From positions 913,077,840 through 913,141,839 of the forward strand of contig NC_081409.1 in the NCBI RefSeq assembly GCF_030272615.1: a stretch of DNA of 64,000 nucleotides. The letters are read 5' to 3'. A program made the position numbers and the translations under genes. A model generated the notes under the pieces. It was given only the letters and a program-made list of their open reading frames with translations, ran no database searches and was not told where the DNA came from. Each line of letters starts with the position of its first letter. The stretch's first letter is position 1. This DNA is from Cryptomeria japonica (Eukaryota > Streptophyta > Pinopsida > Cupressales > Cupressaceae). Shown here one piece after another: positions 33,757-45,114 of this stretch.

Positions 33757-33771
33757 CTAGGTGCTCCTGCA

Positions 33772-34140
33772 CCATTGAAGCACTATTTGCAAGGAAAATG
33801 CCTAAAGGTCTAGTTAGAAGTAAGTATCAAGGAAAAGCACCCTTTAAATGCTTTAACTATAATAAGATTGGTCATATGGCTTCTAGATGCCTAGATAGAC
33901 ATGCTAGACTAAGAGAAGAAGCTAGAAGAACATACAAGCCTAATCCTGAATATCGGAGATACAGATTTAAGAAGAATAAAGATAAATCTTGTTATCTTGT
34001 TGATGAAGGATCACTGATGATTCTGATGAAGATCTGATAGATAATGGATGGGTTTTTGTTGCTATAACAGAAGATCAACCGACACCTACTATTCAACCGG
34101 TAGAGCAAGCCCTGGTAGCTAAAGTTGAAGCTAAGGATGA
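33772..34140 (+). pseudogene. Gag of A, C-terminal part with zinc knuckle
   Basis: It resumes at (E)ALFARKMPKGLVRSK. The knuckle reads CFNYNKIGHMASRC, with the second Cys changed to Tyr compared with A2. A basic region (YRRYRFKKNKDKSCYLVDEG) follows. A 1-base deletion near 34010 relative to A2 shifts the frame before the protease. Confidence 0.85.
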
Positions 34141-37100
34141 ATGGATCATTGATTCAGGATGTTCACATCACATGGCTGGTGATAAAGGCAAATTCTTGAA
34201 CTTTCAGGAATATAATGGAGGCTTAGTAAGGTTTGGAGATGATAAAGCTTGTTTGATCAAAGGTAAAGGTACAATATCTCTTGATGGTAAGCATAATACT
34301 GACAATGTTTACTATGTGGAAGGTTTAAAGCATAATCTTTTGAGTGTTGGTCAATTAGTTGAGAAAGGATTTCAGTTACAATTTAAGAATGGAAAATGCA
34401 AAATTTTGAACAGAACTGGCTTGGAAATTGCAACTGGTAATCAAACTAGAGGTAACATCTTTCATTTGAATACCAGTGAAAAGACATGCTTGATTGCACA
34501 TATTGATGAAAGTTGGCTATGGCATAAGAGACTCTGTCATGTAAATTTTGATTGCATGGTAAAAATCAGTACTACTAAGGCAGCTAGAGATTTACCTAAG
34601 ATTGTTAAACCTCACAATCCGGTATGTAAGGAATGTCAATTTGGAAAACAAGCTAGAGCTACTTTTAAAAAGTATTACAGAAAAACCAAATAATGCTCTT
34701 CACTTAATTCATACTGATTTATGTGCAAGAACTAAAAGTTTACAAGGTGATAGATATTTCATGCTAATCATTGATGATTACTCTAGACTGTGTTGGGTTA
34801 CTTTTCTTAGAGAAAAATCAGAAGCATTTGGGAAGTTCAAATTATTCAAAGCAATGGTAGAGAATGAAACCGGTAAGAAAATCAAATGTCTGAGATCAGA
34901 TCAAGGAGGAGAATTTATATCTAAGGAATTTAATGCATTCTGTGAAGTGAATGGAATCATAAGACATCGATCAACACCCCAGACACCACAATAGAATGGA
35001 GTTGTAGAAAGGAAAAACAAAACTATCTTGGATGCAGCTAGAAGTATGTTATCTGAAGTAAATCTACCATATGTGTATTGGAGAGAGGCAGTAAGCACAG
35101 TGGTCTATACATTCAACAAAGTTCACATCAAAGGAGAAACCAGTAAGACCCGTCATGAACTATGGTTTGGTATTACTCCTACTCTTAAATATTTTAGAAT
35201 ATTTGGAAGAAAATGCTATATTAGAAGAGATGGGTATATTGGAAAATTTGATCCTAGAAGTGATGAAGGAATATTTCTTGGTTATTCATCTAAGAGTAAG
35301 GCATATAAAAGTTTTAACAAAAGATTACAGAAAACTGTTGAGAGTACAAATGTGAAGATTGATGAACAATTTAGAGGAACCTCAAGGTATATGGACTCTG
35401 AACCGACGACATAGATTCTAACAAATGAACCTACATTGAACCCACTTGTACAGAATGAAGATCCAATTGCACCGGTATCATCTGAAAATTCTACAGTAAC
35501 TAAGGAACAACAGTAAACGAAGACACCCCAGTATGTAAGACTGAATCACTCTGAAGATCAGATAATTGGAAGCAAGTATAAAGGAGTTATGACAAGAGGA
35601 AGACTGGAAAATGAAGAGGTATGTCTTATTTCTCAAATTGAACCATCATTAATTAATGAGGCATGTGAAGATAAACACTTGACTAAAGCTATGAAAGAGG
35701 AACTAGAACAAATTGAGAAAAATAACACATGGACATTAGTTCCTTGGCTTAAAGACAAAAATGTGATTGGAACAAAATGGGTATTCAGAAACAAACTTAA
35801 TGAAAATGGTAAGGTAATCAAGAATAAAAAAAGACTAGTGTGTAAGGGATATTCTCAGAAAGAAGGAATTGATTATAATGAAACCTTTGCACCGGTAGCT
35901 AGAATTGAGGCAGTCAAATTATTCTTGGCTTTTGTAGCACACAAGAACTACAAAGTATATCAAATGGATATTAAATGTGCATTTTTGAATGAAGATCTTG
36001 AAGAAGAAATTTACATTGAACAAACTGATGGATTTTCTTTGACAGATAACAAAGATATGGTTTGCAGGTTAAGTAAAGCTTTGTATGGGTTGAAACAAGC
36101 TCCAAGAGCTTGGTATGAAAGAGCTTGGTAACTTTTAAAGATTGGTTTTTCTAAAGGTAATGTTGACAACAACTTATATTACAAAGTGAATAATGATGAT
36201 ATCTTGGTTATAGAAGTTTTTGTTGATGATATAATTTTTGGAGGAGAAGATGGATTATGTAAAAACTTTTCTATTGAAATGCAACAAGAGTTCAAAATGT
36301 CTACGATTGGAGAAATAAAATTTTTTTTAGGATTGCAGATTTCACATACTGACAAAGGTATATTCTTGAGTCAATCTAAGTACCTGAAGGAGTTACTAAA
36401 GAAATTTGGGATGGAGAACTCTAAACCAATAAGCACACCAATGACTACAAATGAAAAATTATCACTAAGAGATGAATCAACACCTGTTAATCCGACTAGG
36501 TACAAATCTATGATAGGAGGTTTACTATATTTGACACAAACAAGATCTGATATTATGAATGTAGTATGTATTGTTTCAAGATTTCAGAGTAATCCTTGAG
36601 AAAATCATGAATCAGCAGTAGAAAGGATTTTTTGGTACTTACAAGGCACTACAAATCTTGGATTATGGTATCCTAGAGATGAAAACTTTGAATTATGTGC
36701 ATACATAGATGCAAATTGGGCAGGAGATGTGGATGATAGAAAAAGAACCACCGATGGAGCATTTTTTCTTGGCAGCAGATTAATTTCTTGGTTGAGTAAG
36801 AAACAAAGCTGTACATCTTTATCAATAGCAGAATCAAAATATGTTGCAGCAGCAACTAACTGTACACAAGTACTATGGCTTAAGCAAATGTTAAAGGATA
36901 TAAAGGAAAAATGCAAGGAACCTATTACTATCTATTGTGATAACACTGCAGCAATTGATATATCTAAGAATCTGGTATTACATTCTAAAACTAAACATGT
37001 CTTTATCAAACTAAATTTTCTAAGGGAAAATGTTGAAGCAAAAGAAACAAAACTAGTTTATGTGAATACTAAAAAGCAGATTGCAGATATTTTCACTAAA

Positions 37101-37172
37101 CCTCTGCCTAAGGAGACCTTTGAATATCTCAAAGACCAACTTGGGGTCATACCCCCACCGGTAGAGACTTAG
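34141..37172 (+). pseudogene. Pol of A: protease, integrase, reverse transcriptase, RNase H
   Basis: The protease motif IIDSGCSHHMAGD has its DSG at 34151-34159. The pre-integrase zinc region includes WLWHKRLCHVNFD and CKECQFGKQ. A 1-base insertion near 34668 shifts the frame. The integrase core shows HTDLCA, LRSDQGGEF and NGVVERKN (the D,D,E set), with a TAG at 34992. Reverse transcriptase starts near 35680 ([25 protein letters not shown]) with the active-site FVDD at 36219-36230. RNase H begins at about 36705 (DANWAGDVDDRK) and ends near the stop at 37172. In-frame stops at 34992, 35412, 36129 and 36597, plus the shifts, disable it. Confidence 0.93.
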
Positions 37173-37526
37173 ATAGTTGATGTTTGTCATCAACCGATAG
37201 AATTAACAGAGAAATCTTTTACTCTAGCTTTGATGAGGAAGCTACTTCTCAGGGGGAGTAGTTGGTATAGTGAATTGGTTGGTATTTTGTATCTGAAAAA
37301 TGGTTTTTATATTGACTTTGGAATTTGATTTCAAAGGGGGAGAGATTGGTATGGAAAAAAAAAAAAAAACATGTCACTCCCAGGGGGAGAGATTGTTTAT
37401 CTGAATTTTGATTTCTGGTTATGATCTCTTTTTGGGAGATTGTTGGTTTTTGGTATTTGGCATTTCTATTTTGGCACTTTGATGGTTTTTCCATCTTGTG
37501 TTGCCATCAATGGCAAAGGGGGAGAT
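37173..37526 (+). promoter_or_regulatory. Repeated polypurine tracts of A
   Basis: AGGGGGAG tracts occur at about 37251, 37333, 37381 and 37515-37525; the last abuts the 3' LTR. GTTGCCATCAATG (37500-37512) is an inverted partner of CATTGATGTCAAC (37552-37564) inside the LTR, 12 of 13 positions. Multiple tracts are reported for Sireviruses. No coding sequence is seen. Confidence 0.75.
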
Positions 37527-38096
37527 TGTTGGTATTTTGGTATGGTTTTGTCATTGATGTCAACACCTAATAACACTTATCAATTGTGGCACTTTGAAGA
37601 ATTGGAAATGATCACCAACAAGCAAGTGACTTATGTACAGTCACCGGTAGGATATAATGTTCACCTACACTTGGAATGATATGGAAAACACCTGGTTATG
37701 TTAAAGACCTTGTTTGGGCACTTTGTCTTGGAGATTTGTTCATTGGCATATTCGTATTAATAGGTGTTGACCTCGCTTGGACACTTTGTCTTGTTGTTAC
37801 TAGCAAATAGGTCCAAAATAAGCATTGGCAGGCTTATCTATTCCAGATCAGCATGGAACGCTATGGATATGTTTTATTAATGTTGTAATTGCATTGAGCC
37901 GATATGTTGAATCAGTTATTGCATCGGATATTGTTTTATTTGTAAGTGATTTTATTGTAATATCCTTTAGAGTCGACCTACTAAAATTGGTCTTAGGTTA
38001 TGATATAAATGTAAGATCTTATCTATAAGATCAAATGTGGAATGCGAAAAAGAATTGTGTGAAGGTATATGCAAGAATAAGCAGAGCTATACATGC
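37527..38096 (+). repeat. 3' LTR of A, left part
   Basis: The first 570 bp of the 3' LTR, up to ...gctatacatgc where C is inserted. It aligns with 24367 onward of the 5' LTR. Confidence 0.92.
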
Positions 38097-39728
38097 TGTG
38101 TAGGGGAAAAAGTGACACTAAGCAAACATGCCCTAATCTCACTTTCAATCACACATTTGTGGAATACGAAAGAGCCTAGAGGTATCACACAATTGGCTAC
38201 TTCTTTTTGTGGAAGAGAGAGCCACGGGCTACCTATTAGGATTTCTATTCCTTTGCTGCAAATGATAGATAGAATGATGCAAGTTCAACTATTAACCCTA
38301 AAGTGTAAGTATGAACTAGTAACAAGATTGCAGAATTAAGATTAAACAATGGAAAGCTGTAAACACAAGGACAAGACAAGGATGCAGATGCATACCTGGA
38401 GTTAAAATCTGAGTGAAAATGTTTGGGATGGGGGCGCGGGCGCCACTGTCCTGATTCTGCCCCTGAAACTGCTCCGAAAACTGCTATTTTGTAACCTGAA
38501 AAGCTGTCAAAATGCTGAAACTTGCTGTCTGACAGAAGGACCAGGGTGCCCAGCGCCCCTGTCCTGGCAGGACCAGGGCGCCCCACGCCCCTGTCCTAGC
38601 TTTCTGGGCTGGAATTTGGTGTGAAGTTCAGTCTCCGTCTGCTTCCGTCGGATCTACAACTTACGGCATCGTCCGAATCCCGAAACCTGCACTTATATTT
38701 GAAAAGGTATGGTGGGAGGCTATATAGGGTTTTGCCTTAGTCAAACCCCCGCTTTGGTGATTTCCACCTCCACGAATAGCCAAGTTGTATTGTAAAAGTA
38801 GTGTGTGTGCAGACCTTGTGTGTGTGCAAGATCCTAAAATGCAAGTAAGCAAACTAGAGCAACCTAGAAAGCAAACCCTAATTGCTTGTAAATGATAATG
38901 TAAATGCTCCAAATCAAGATGCAAAGTGATCTAAAGCATGAATAAAAATGATGTAATGAAGCTTATGCAAAGACATGAAATCATACCCAACCCCAAGGGA
39001 GGGGTACAAGCCAATCTTCAGTCGGTGATCCCTTATTGCTCTTCAATGCCTTCAAAGCCCTAAATGGATGAATGAATTTGATGAATGCTTGATGGATGGA
39101 TGTTGAATGTTGTTGAAGTCTTCAAAGATCTACTCTTTCACTACATAGAAGGTCCTTCAAAACAAAAATTCCCATCCTTTCAAATGAAGAAAGAGAGCTC
39201 TTATATATGAAACCCTAGGTCTTAATTTCAACTTTTGGCTGACCTAGAGATTGAATCTCCCATCAATTTCTTGGGGTTAAGCTTTATTTTATGATTGGAT
39301 CGCGCTCCTAAAATTTCAGGAAAAATGTCCGGGACCATGTGTACTCCGGGCGCCATGGTCCCGACAACTTTTCACCAAATTTTCAGGGCCGTCGGATATG
39401 ATGATTTTAGAGAGAATCCCGAAGTTACAGGTGATTTCGAGATGTTTTGACCCCCGAAATCAAGCCCCCAAATTCAAAATAGAACCTAATTAGGGTTTTT
39501 GATTAAATGATGTATTGGAAGAATAAAATGAAAGGGGCACACTTTAATGAAAAGGGCCCAACTTTATGATATGGGAGATGATAAAATAGAACCTTAGACC
39601 TAATTAATTTAATTAATTAAGTGCTAAAGGGGAAATGCAATGCAAAATGCAAAATGCGCCAAGGCGGGTGCTAAACTAGGTGTGAAATTGTACCACCCTA
39701 GCAAGTGCGTACAATTTACGATGCTACA
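38097..39728 (-). repeat. 3' LTR of C
   Basis: 1,632 bp. On the minus strand it starts TGTAGCATCGTAAATTG and ends ...TTTTCCCCTACACA. A purine-rich tract (minus strand aaagtgggggctaaa, 39729-39743) lies just before it as the polypurine tract. A minus-strand TATA-like tatataagagctc is at about 39188-39200. Confidence 0.9.
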
Positions 39729-39743
39729 TTTAGCCCCCACTTT

Positions 39744-41562
39744 AGCGGTCATATGAACACTACGTGCATATGCAAGCTAAAGTACAGAAAAGTAAACATT
39801 ATTTGAAAAAGGATATATCCATAAGTCTGTCGAACGAAGCACCCAGCGGTATCTGCAGTACACAGTTAGGAACTGCACCCTACAAAGAACATGTTAGATC
39901 ACAAAATCACCTAATGCTTACTAAGGAAGGTGATGAAAATTCGAGGGTAGCTATATGCCCCCCCCTGTTTCGGCTTGCTAATTTTAGTGAGTTGAAATAG
40001 GGTATCATGTTTACCACTTCGAATTGTTAAAGAATATTGATAACAAATGCTCACAAGAAGATTTGATATGAGATCAAAAACTAATGGAGAATCATTTGGT
40101 AAGAAAGAGGACTAAATCTCAATTCTAACACAACAAAGGGTGTGAGGATTTGAGAGTTCTCTAACACAAGATGAAGGATGTAAATGGAAACAAAATGCAA
40201 AGAGAAGAAAAGAAAGGAAAAACGCATGAATACACACATTGGTGATCCATGAGAAGAATAGTGAGAGAGAAAACATGGACTTCTCACCCCTAGATCTTGT
40301 CTAGGTGATCCATGGGAAAAGGACATGGAAAACTAGCCCCTAGAGTCTGTCTAGGTGATCCATGTAAGGGAGGAGAGTGAGAAAGTCTAGCCTTATGCCA
40401 CTAGTTCCACTCAACCTCGTGCATGTGTGTGTAAGGGAGGTTAGAAGCACCTCATAGAAGTCTATGCCTGAGTATGCTACAACCTGTATATGTATAGTAC
40501 AAAAGCGTGACATCTCACTCTAAGAGTCTATGCTCTGGTTCCGAGAATAATCACCTTGCATAAAAGAAAAATGGAGACATCTCGCTCTAAGAGTCTGTGC
40601 TCTAGTTCCGAGAATGACCCATTGCTCAAAAAGTGTAATGTTTATGTCATAAGTAAAGTAGAACAAGGATACCTACCTTCATCACAAAAGAAGATACCCA
40701 AAAATGCAACAATGTCATAGATCCAAGAAAGAGAGTTTTTTACTCTTTAAGCAAGGATAAGATAGTTGAAAAGGGATATCTTGTAGTATGTGTAAAGGAG
40801 ATCCTTAGAGGAGAAGAGATCTTTGTACAAAAGACACCTATCCCTAAGAGGAATTGTCTTAGACAAATATAACATTTTCTAGAATAAGACAAAGAAGAGA
40901 ATAAGAATGCAATACTTCCTTCTTTTGCGAGGTGAAAGTGATTCTTAATGAAGGATGATGCTCTTTTTAACCCAATTGAGAGAGTGAATTCATTATGGAT
41001 GTATTTTACCAAGTGCAAAAGAGGTTGTAGTCAAGGACTTACACCTCTTGTAAGAGAGAATCCTTGAACAAACAACAAAATTTGCATACAAGGAATAACA
41101 TCAAGTAATAAAGTTCACACCATCCATGAAATAGGAAAAAGTGGATCCTTAGATAAAAATAAGAAAAGATCATTGCCTCCCAAGGATAAGGTCAATGAGA
41201 AGGACTTACACAATCTTCCAGGGAGAGATTTAGACATAAGCAAATTGTACTACATACTCACATGAGTTCATGCAAGCAAGACATTAGTGTATGTAAAATG
41301 CTCCTCACAAGAAGTGGGTAAGGTAAGAAAGAGGATACACATCTTCTCCCATATCTAGGAAAAGAGGATTCTAAAGAAAAGATGATCAATATTTCCACAT
41401 TATTACCCCATAGGAACAAGAGATAACATAGAAAAATTAGGCTATTATGTTGCTTCAAAAATATGATTGCACTTGAAATTGTACCATCATGAATGACAAT
41501 GAGCCCCCAGTAAATGAGCTACCAATGCCACATAATGATGAGCAACATAATAGCCATTAATG
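39744..41562 (-). other. 3' non-coding region of C
   Basis: 1.8 kb without a convincing ORF. It contains two related copies of a 40-bp piece around ctaagagtct(a/g)tgctct(g/a)gttccgag (about 40516 and 40588), and a repeated piece around gtctaggtgatccatg (about 40297 and 40350). This is where reverse transcriptase and integrase would lie in a complete Gypsy element. Confidence 0.6.
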
Positions 41563-44500
41563 TTATTTAAAGACATGATAGATTGAATGAGGTATTTGAA
41601 TATGACATGCTAAATGCTCAATTATAAGTGAGATCAAAAACATGTATAAAATGATAAAAATTGAAGAAGAAAAGTCACAAGAAATCTTAGAAGAGGGATG
41701 AGTGTGATTTATTAGAGCCTTATCCCTGGAGGAAAGGACTTTATGATGAATAGGAGATAAATAGTCATAAGTGGATTTAGAAATTTGAGGGGAGTCATAA
41801 AGAGATTTGTTCATCGCCAAGATTTCCTTATGAGGGGAATGAGAGTTGATAGAAGTAGAAGATGATTTAGTTGAAGTGAGATCATCATCACTACTAAATA
41901 TAGCATTCACATTGAGAGATGGTCTTTTAGATACTTTGGTGGGCTTAGAAAGATTATATCCAAGTCCAAATGAATATTCATGCATGTTATGTTCTAAAGG
42001 AACTTTAATTCCTTGTTCATTTGTGCCACAACCATTTCCACTATAGCCGCTCTTAGCCAAAATGTGAAAACCATGACCATAACGATTAGCCATTTCAGAA
42101 AGAGAAGGTGGTTTTTCATAAGACAAAGAATCAAATTCTTCAGAATTAGAGGTGTGAGGAGAAGAAGTTTGAGAAGCGGCCACAAGATTATTGCTCATAG
42201 GTTCAGGTAAGACTGATTGATCTCTAGTTTCTTCCTTCTTTTTAACTTTAAGCTCTCTAGGAGGAACCCTATACTCACCTACAAAGGTGGGATTGAAATC
42301 AAGAGATCCCCAATCGTCTTCTGTGAGAACCTTCTCAGGATCAAAAGCCTTTTCATGTGTAGATTCAAGTTGAGAAGAATCTTCTTCAGGAACTTCAAAC
42401 TCATCCAAAGAATTTTGATTATCAAAGGGTGATGATTCATCCATAGGTATCTTGTTTAACGAGTCATCACTAGAAGAGGAAGGCTTAGAAGAACTCCCTT
42501 TGGAAGTAGATGTTTGCAAACAAGCTTGAAAATTAGTATCACCTATCAAGGTATATGTCTTATTATTATAAATAAATTTAACTTGTCTATGCAATGTAGA
42601 GGGGACAGCTTGCATACTGTGAATCCAAGGTCTCCCTAATAACAAGTTGTATGTTAGATTTCCCGACATAACATGGATAGGAGTAGGAAAAGTAACAGGT
42701 CCCACCGTGATGGGTAAGGTGATAATACCTAATGAAGACTTAGCCACATTATCAAAGCCTCAAATGGGATGAGAGTCAGGCTCAATAAGGGATGTATCCA
42801 CATTAATCTTATGCAAGAGATTAATGCTACACACATTAAGGCCAGAACCATTATCTACCAGTGTTCGTCTTATAGCAATGTCATTTATGATAACCACAAT
42901 CATCAAGGGATCATATTGATGTTGAATTTCACTAGTAGGCAACTCATCTTGAGTAAACATAATTTGAGCTTTAGGATTCATCACAGAGTTAACCAAAGAC
43001 ACTATATTACTAGATGTATTAGGTGGAGGAACATTCAAATCTTTCAAGGCATCTTGTAACATTCCATGATGAGCGGAAGAAGTTTGGATCAAATCCCAAA
43101 GGGATATCTTAGCAGGGGTAGCTTTAAGTTGTTCTATGAGATCATATTCCTTACCAAGAACTTGTAAAATATGTGGAGCTTGCGGAAGAATAGGTTGGGA
43201 AGGAGGAAGTGAAGTTGGGATAACTGGAGGAGGATTAGGTTGCCTATTGTTTCTTGTGTTATAGGTATGAGCAACCACATTATAACTCTCTCTAGTCAGT
43301 TGCTTAGCATACTCATAAGGGCTCTTAGTAGAATAACCTCCTTGCATAGTAATAATAGGTTTGTTAGGAGTGCAAAAAGAATCATTAGCATAACCACCTT
43401 GAACCACTAAGATAGGCTTATTTAAAGGTTGAGAATTTTGAGAAGGACAAGCACCTTGGACAGTGAAGAGAGGTTTGTTAGGTGTTTCATTCACACATAT
43501 CAAATTGATTGAGGATGGTTTAGAGGAATGAACAAAAGTGTTGGAAGAACTATTGATAGTCTTCTCTTGCACTAAAATCTTATCACAGATTAAATCAATT
43601 TTAGGAGAGAGACAAGGGGTAGGCATTGATGTTCCAGTAGGAAGAGTAATACTAGGAGAGGTCATATCATCCTCTATCATCAAAGGATCTACATGGGGAA
43701 TAAACTCTCTAGGAGAAGGATCAACATTACTCTCTAAAGTCTCACTTTTGAGAGGGACATCTTTGAAAGAGATATTAACCATCTTGCTTTGAACTAGGGT
43801 ATCCTTATGAGTAGAACCAAGTTGAGGAGAGGGAGAATAATTGAGATTCAAGGAAGGTGAGAAACTATCAAGGGAGTTTTGAATCTTGATTTCATCCCCT
43901 TTGGCTAGGGTTCTCTCATGGGGAAGAGAATGATCTACACCTTCTTCTAATGGTTCATCCCAAATAGTGAGGTTGTTGAAAGGAATGTTTGAAGTATTGT
44001 CAATTTCGGGAGAGGAGATAACATTGTTTATTAATTCCTCATCCTTAGGAGGGAGAGCATCAATAGATGTGTTAAACTCATCCTCTTTCCTCAAAATATG
44101 TTCAATATGATCTTTAGGGGAGAGAGAATTAAGGAAATTGCTTATTATTTCATCTTCTTTCTCTAAGGGATGCTTATGGGTAAGACAAACTTTAGGAGAA
44201 GGGTAAGCATTTGTCATTAATTCATCATCTCTAGTTGGAATTTTGTTGGAAAAGGAAATGCCATCACTAGGAAATGTAAGGATAATGTCATCTTCTTGCA
44301 CAAAAGGATCCTCATGAAGGGAGTGTTTTTTAGGAGGAACATGAACATATTTCTCCAAAGATTCATGCTTAGGAAGGAGATCTTTGAAAGAAGTGTTCAT
44401 AACCTCTTGTTGCACTAACATGCCCCCATTGGAAGGACCAACTTTAGGAGAAAATAAGTCAATGTCCATCAATACCTTTTCACTTAGAGGGGCATCATGT

Positions 44501-44769
44501 AGGGAAGGTGAAGTAACATTAAGCAAGGTGTTTATGATATCATTCTCTTCCTCTAGGATAGCTAAATAGGAAGGGCACATTTTAGGAGAATTGTCAAGAT
44601 CACTCTTAAAGTCTTCATCCTTAGAGCATGGGAGAGTCTCAAAGGGATTGGTAGCAACTCTTTTAGGCACTAAAATGTTGTTATAGATGGGGGGAGGTTC
44701 TTTAGGAGAAGGAAAAATTGAAACAAGGGAAGCTAACCCATTATCACATCTATGAAATGAATGCATCAT
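41563..44769 (-). pseudogene. Polyprotein of C: repeat-rich region, Gypsy protease, G-patch-like motif
   Basis: The frame is open from 44769 except for one TGA (42760-42762, in ...SHPI-stop-GFDNV); both sides are in the same frame. Residues 1 to about 430 are acidic and Ser/Pro-rich with imperfect repeats around SPKVG. Three NKP(I/L)-VQG(G/A) repeats follow. Then comes a gag-to-protease linker (EYDLIEQLKATPAKISLWDL) and the protease active site VDNGSGLNVC (about 42830-42860), continuing after the stop with VMSGNLTYNLLLGRPWIHSM. A stretch near 42000-42093 resembles a G-patch (YGHGFHILAKSGY, then GCGTNEQGIKVPL). No knuckle, reverse transcriptase or integrase is visible. Confidence 0.8.
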
Positions 44770-45114
44770 GACAACAATTTTCCTCTTTCAAATGATAACA
44801 CATGCAAAATAGAAGGAAATGTTTTAATTTAACCAATGCAAGCACTTAGAATGTAGATTTAGAAAATGAAATTTATGATTCAAATGAGTTCCTAAATCAG
44901 ATTTGAAATTATTGATCCCAATTAAGCTATCCACAAGTTCAACTTTGAATTGAAAAAATTAGCAAAAATTTCCTCTAAATTTTTTTTTTTTTAATCTTGC
45001 AAGAAATTAAAACTTGTAAATGAAAATTTGAATTTGAAATAGCATAAACACTCAAATTTGAAAACATAAATCAGAATTAGAGAAGATTGGAGTTCACATC
45101 GGGTTCACCAAAAT
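44770..45114 (-). other. Leader and primer-binding site of C
   Basis: AT-rich leader. On the minus strand TGGTGAACCCGATGTGAAC starts at 45112, two bases after the LTR end, and is the likely primer-binding site. I could not match it with confidence to a named tRNA. Confidence 0.6.

Larger units (their letters stand above)
26263..33771. mobile_element. X: unclassified 2.5-kb insertion in gag of A (contains B3)
   Basis: Gag of A is interrupted exactly between ...EELE and ALFARK..., with ttgaa on both sides (26258-26262 and 33772-33776) as a 5-bp duplication. Excluding B3, X is about 2.5 kb. Its left end (TGATAGGGAGGTAGGG) resembles the terminus of the TIR element at 18915, but its right end does not show the matching inverted repeat. 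Instead it has a small hairpin (ggtgc-tcct-gcacc, 33757-33770). No ORF with a recognisable domain. Confidence 0.6.

Noticed and set aside
33757-33771. Hairpin at the right end of X as a Helitron terminus
   Set aside because: There is no CTRR after the hairpin, no TC at the other end, and X has a 5-bp target duplication, which Helitrons lack.
38037-38339. Short ORF repeated almost identically at 45087-45356
   Set aside because: Both are the same LTR of element C read on the non-coding strand; the identity comes from the LTR pair.
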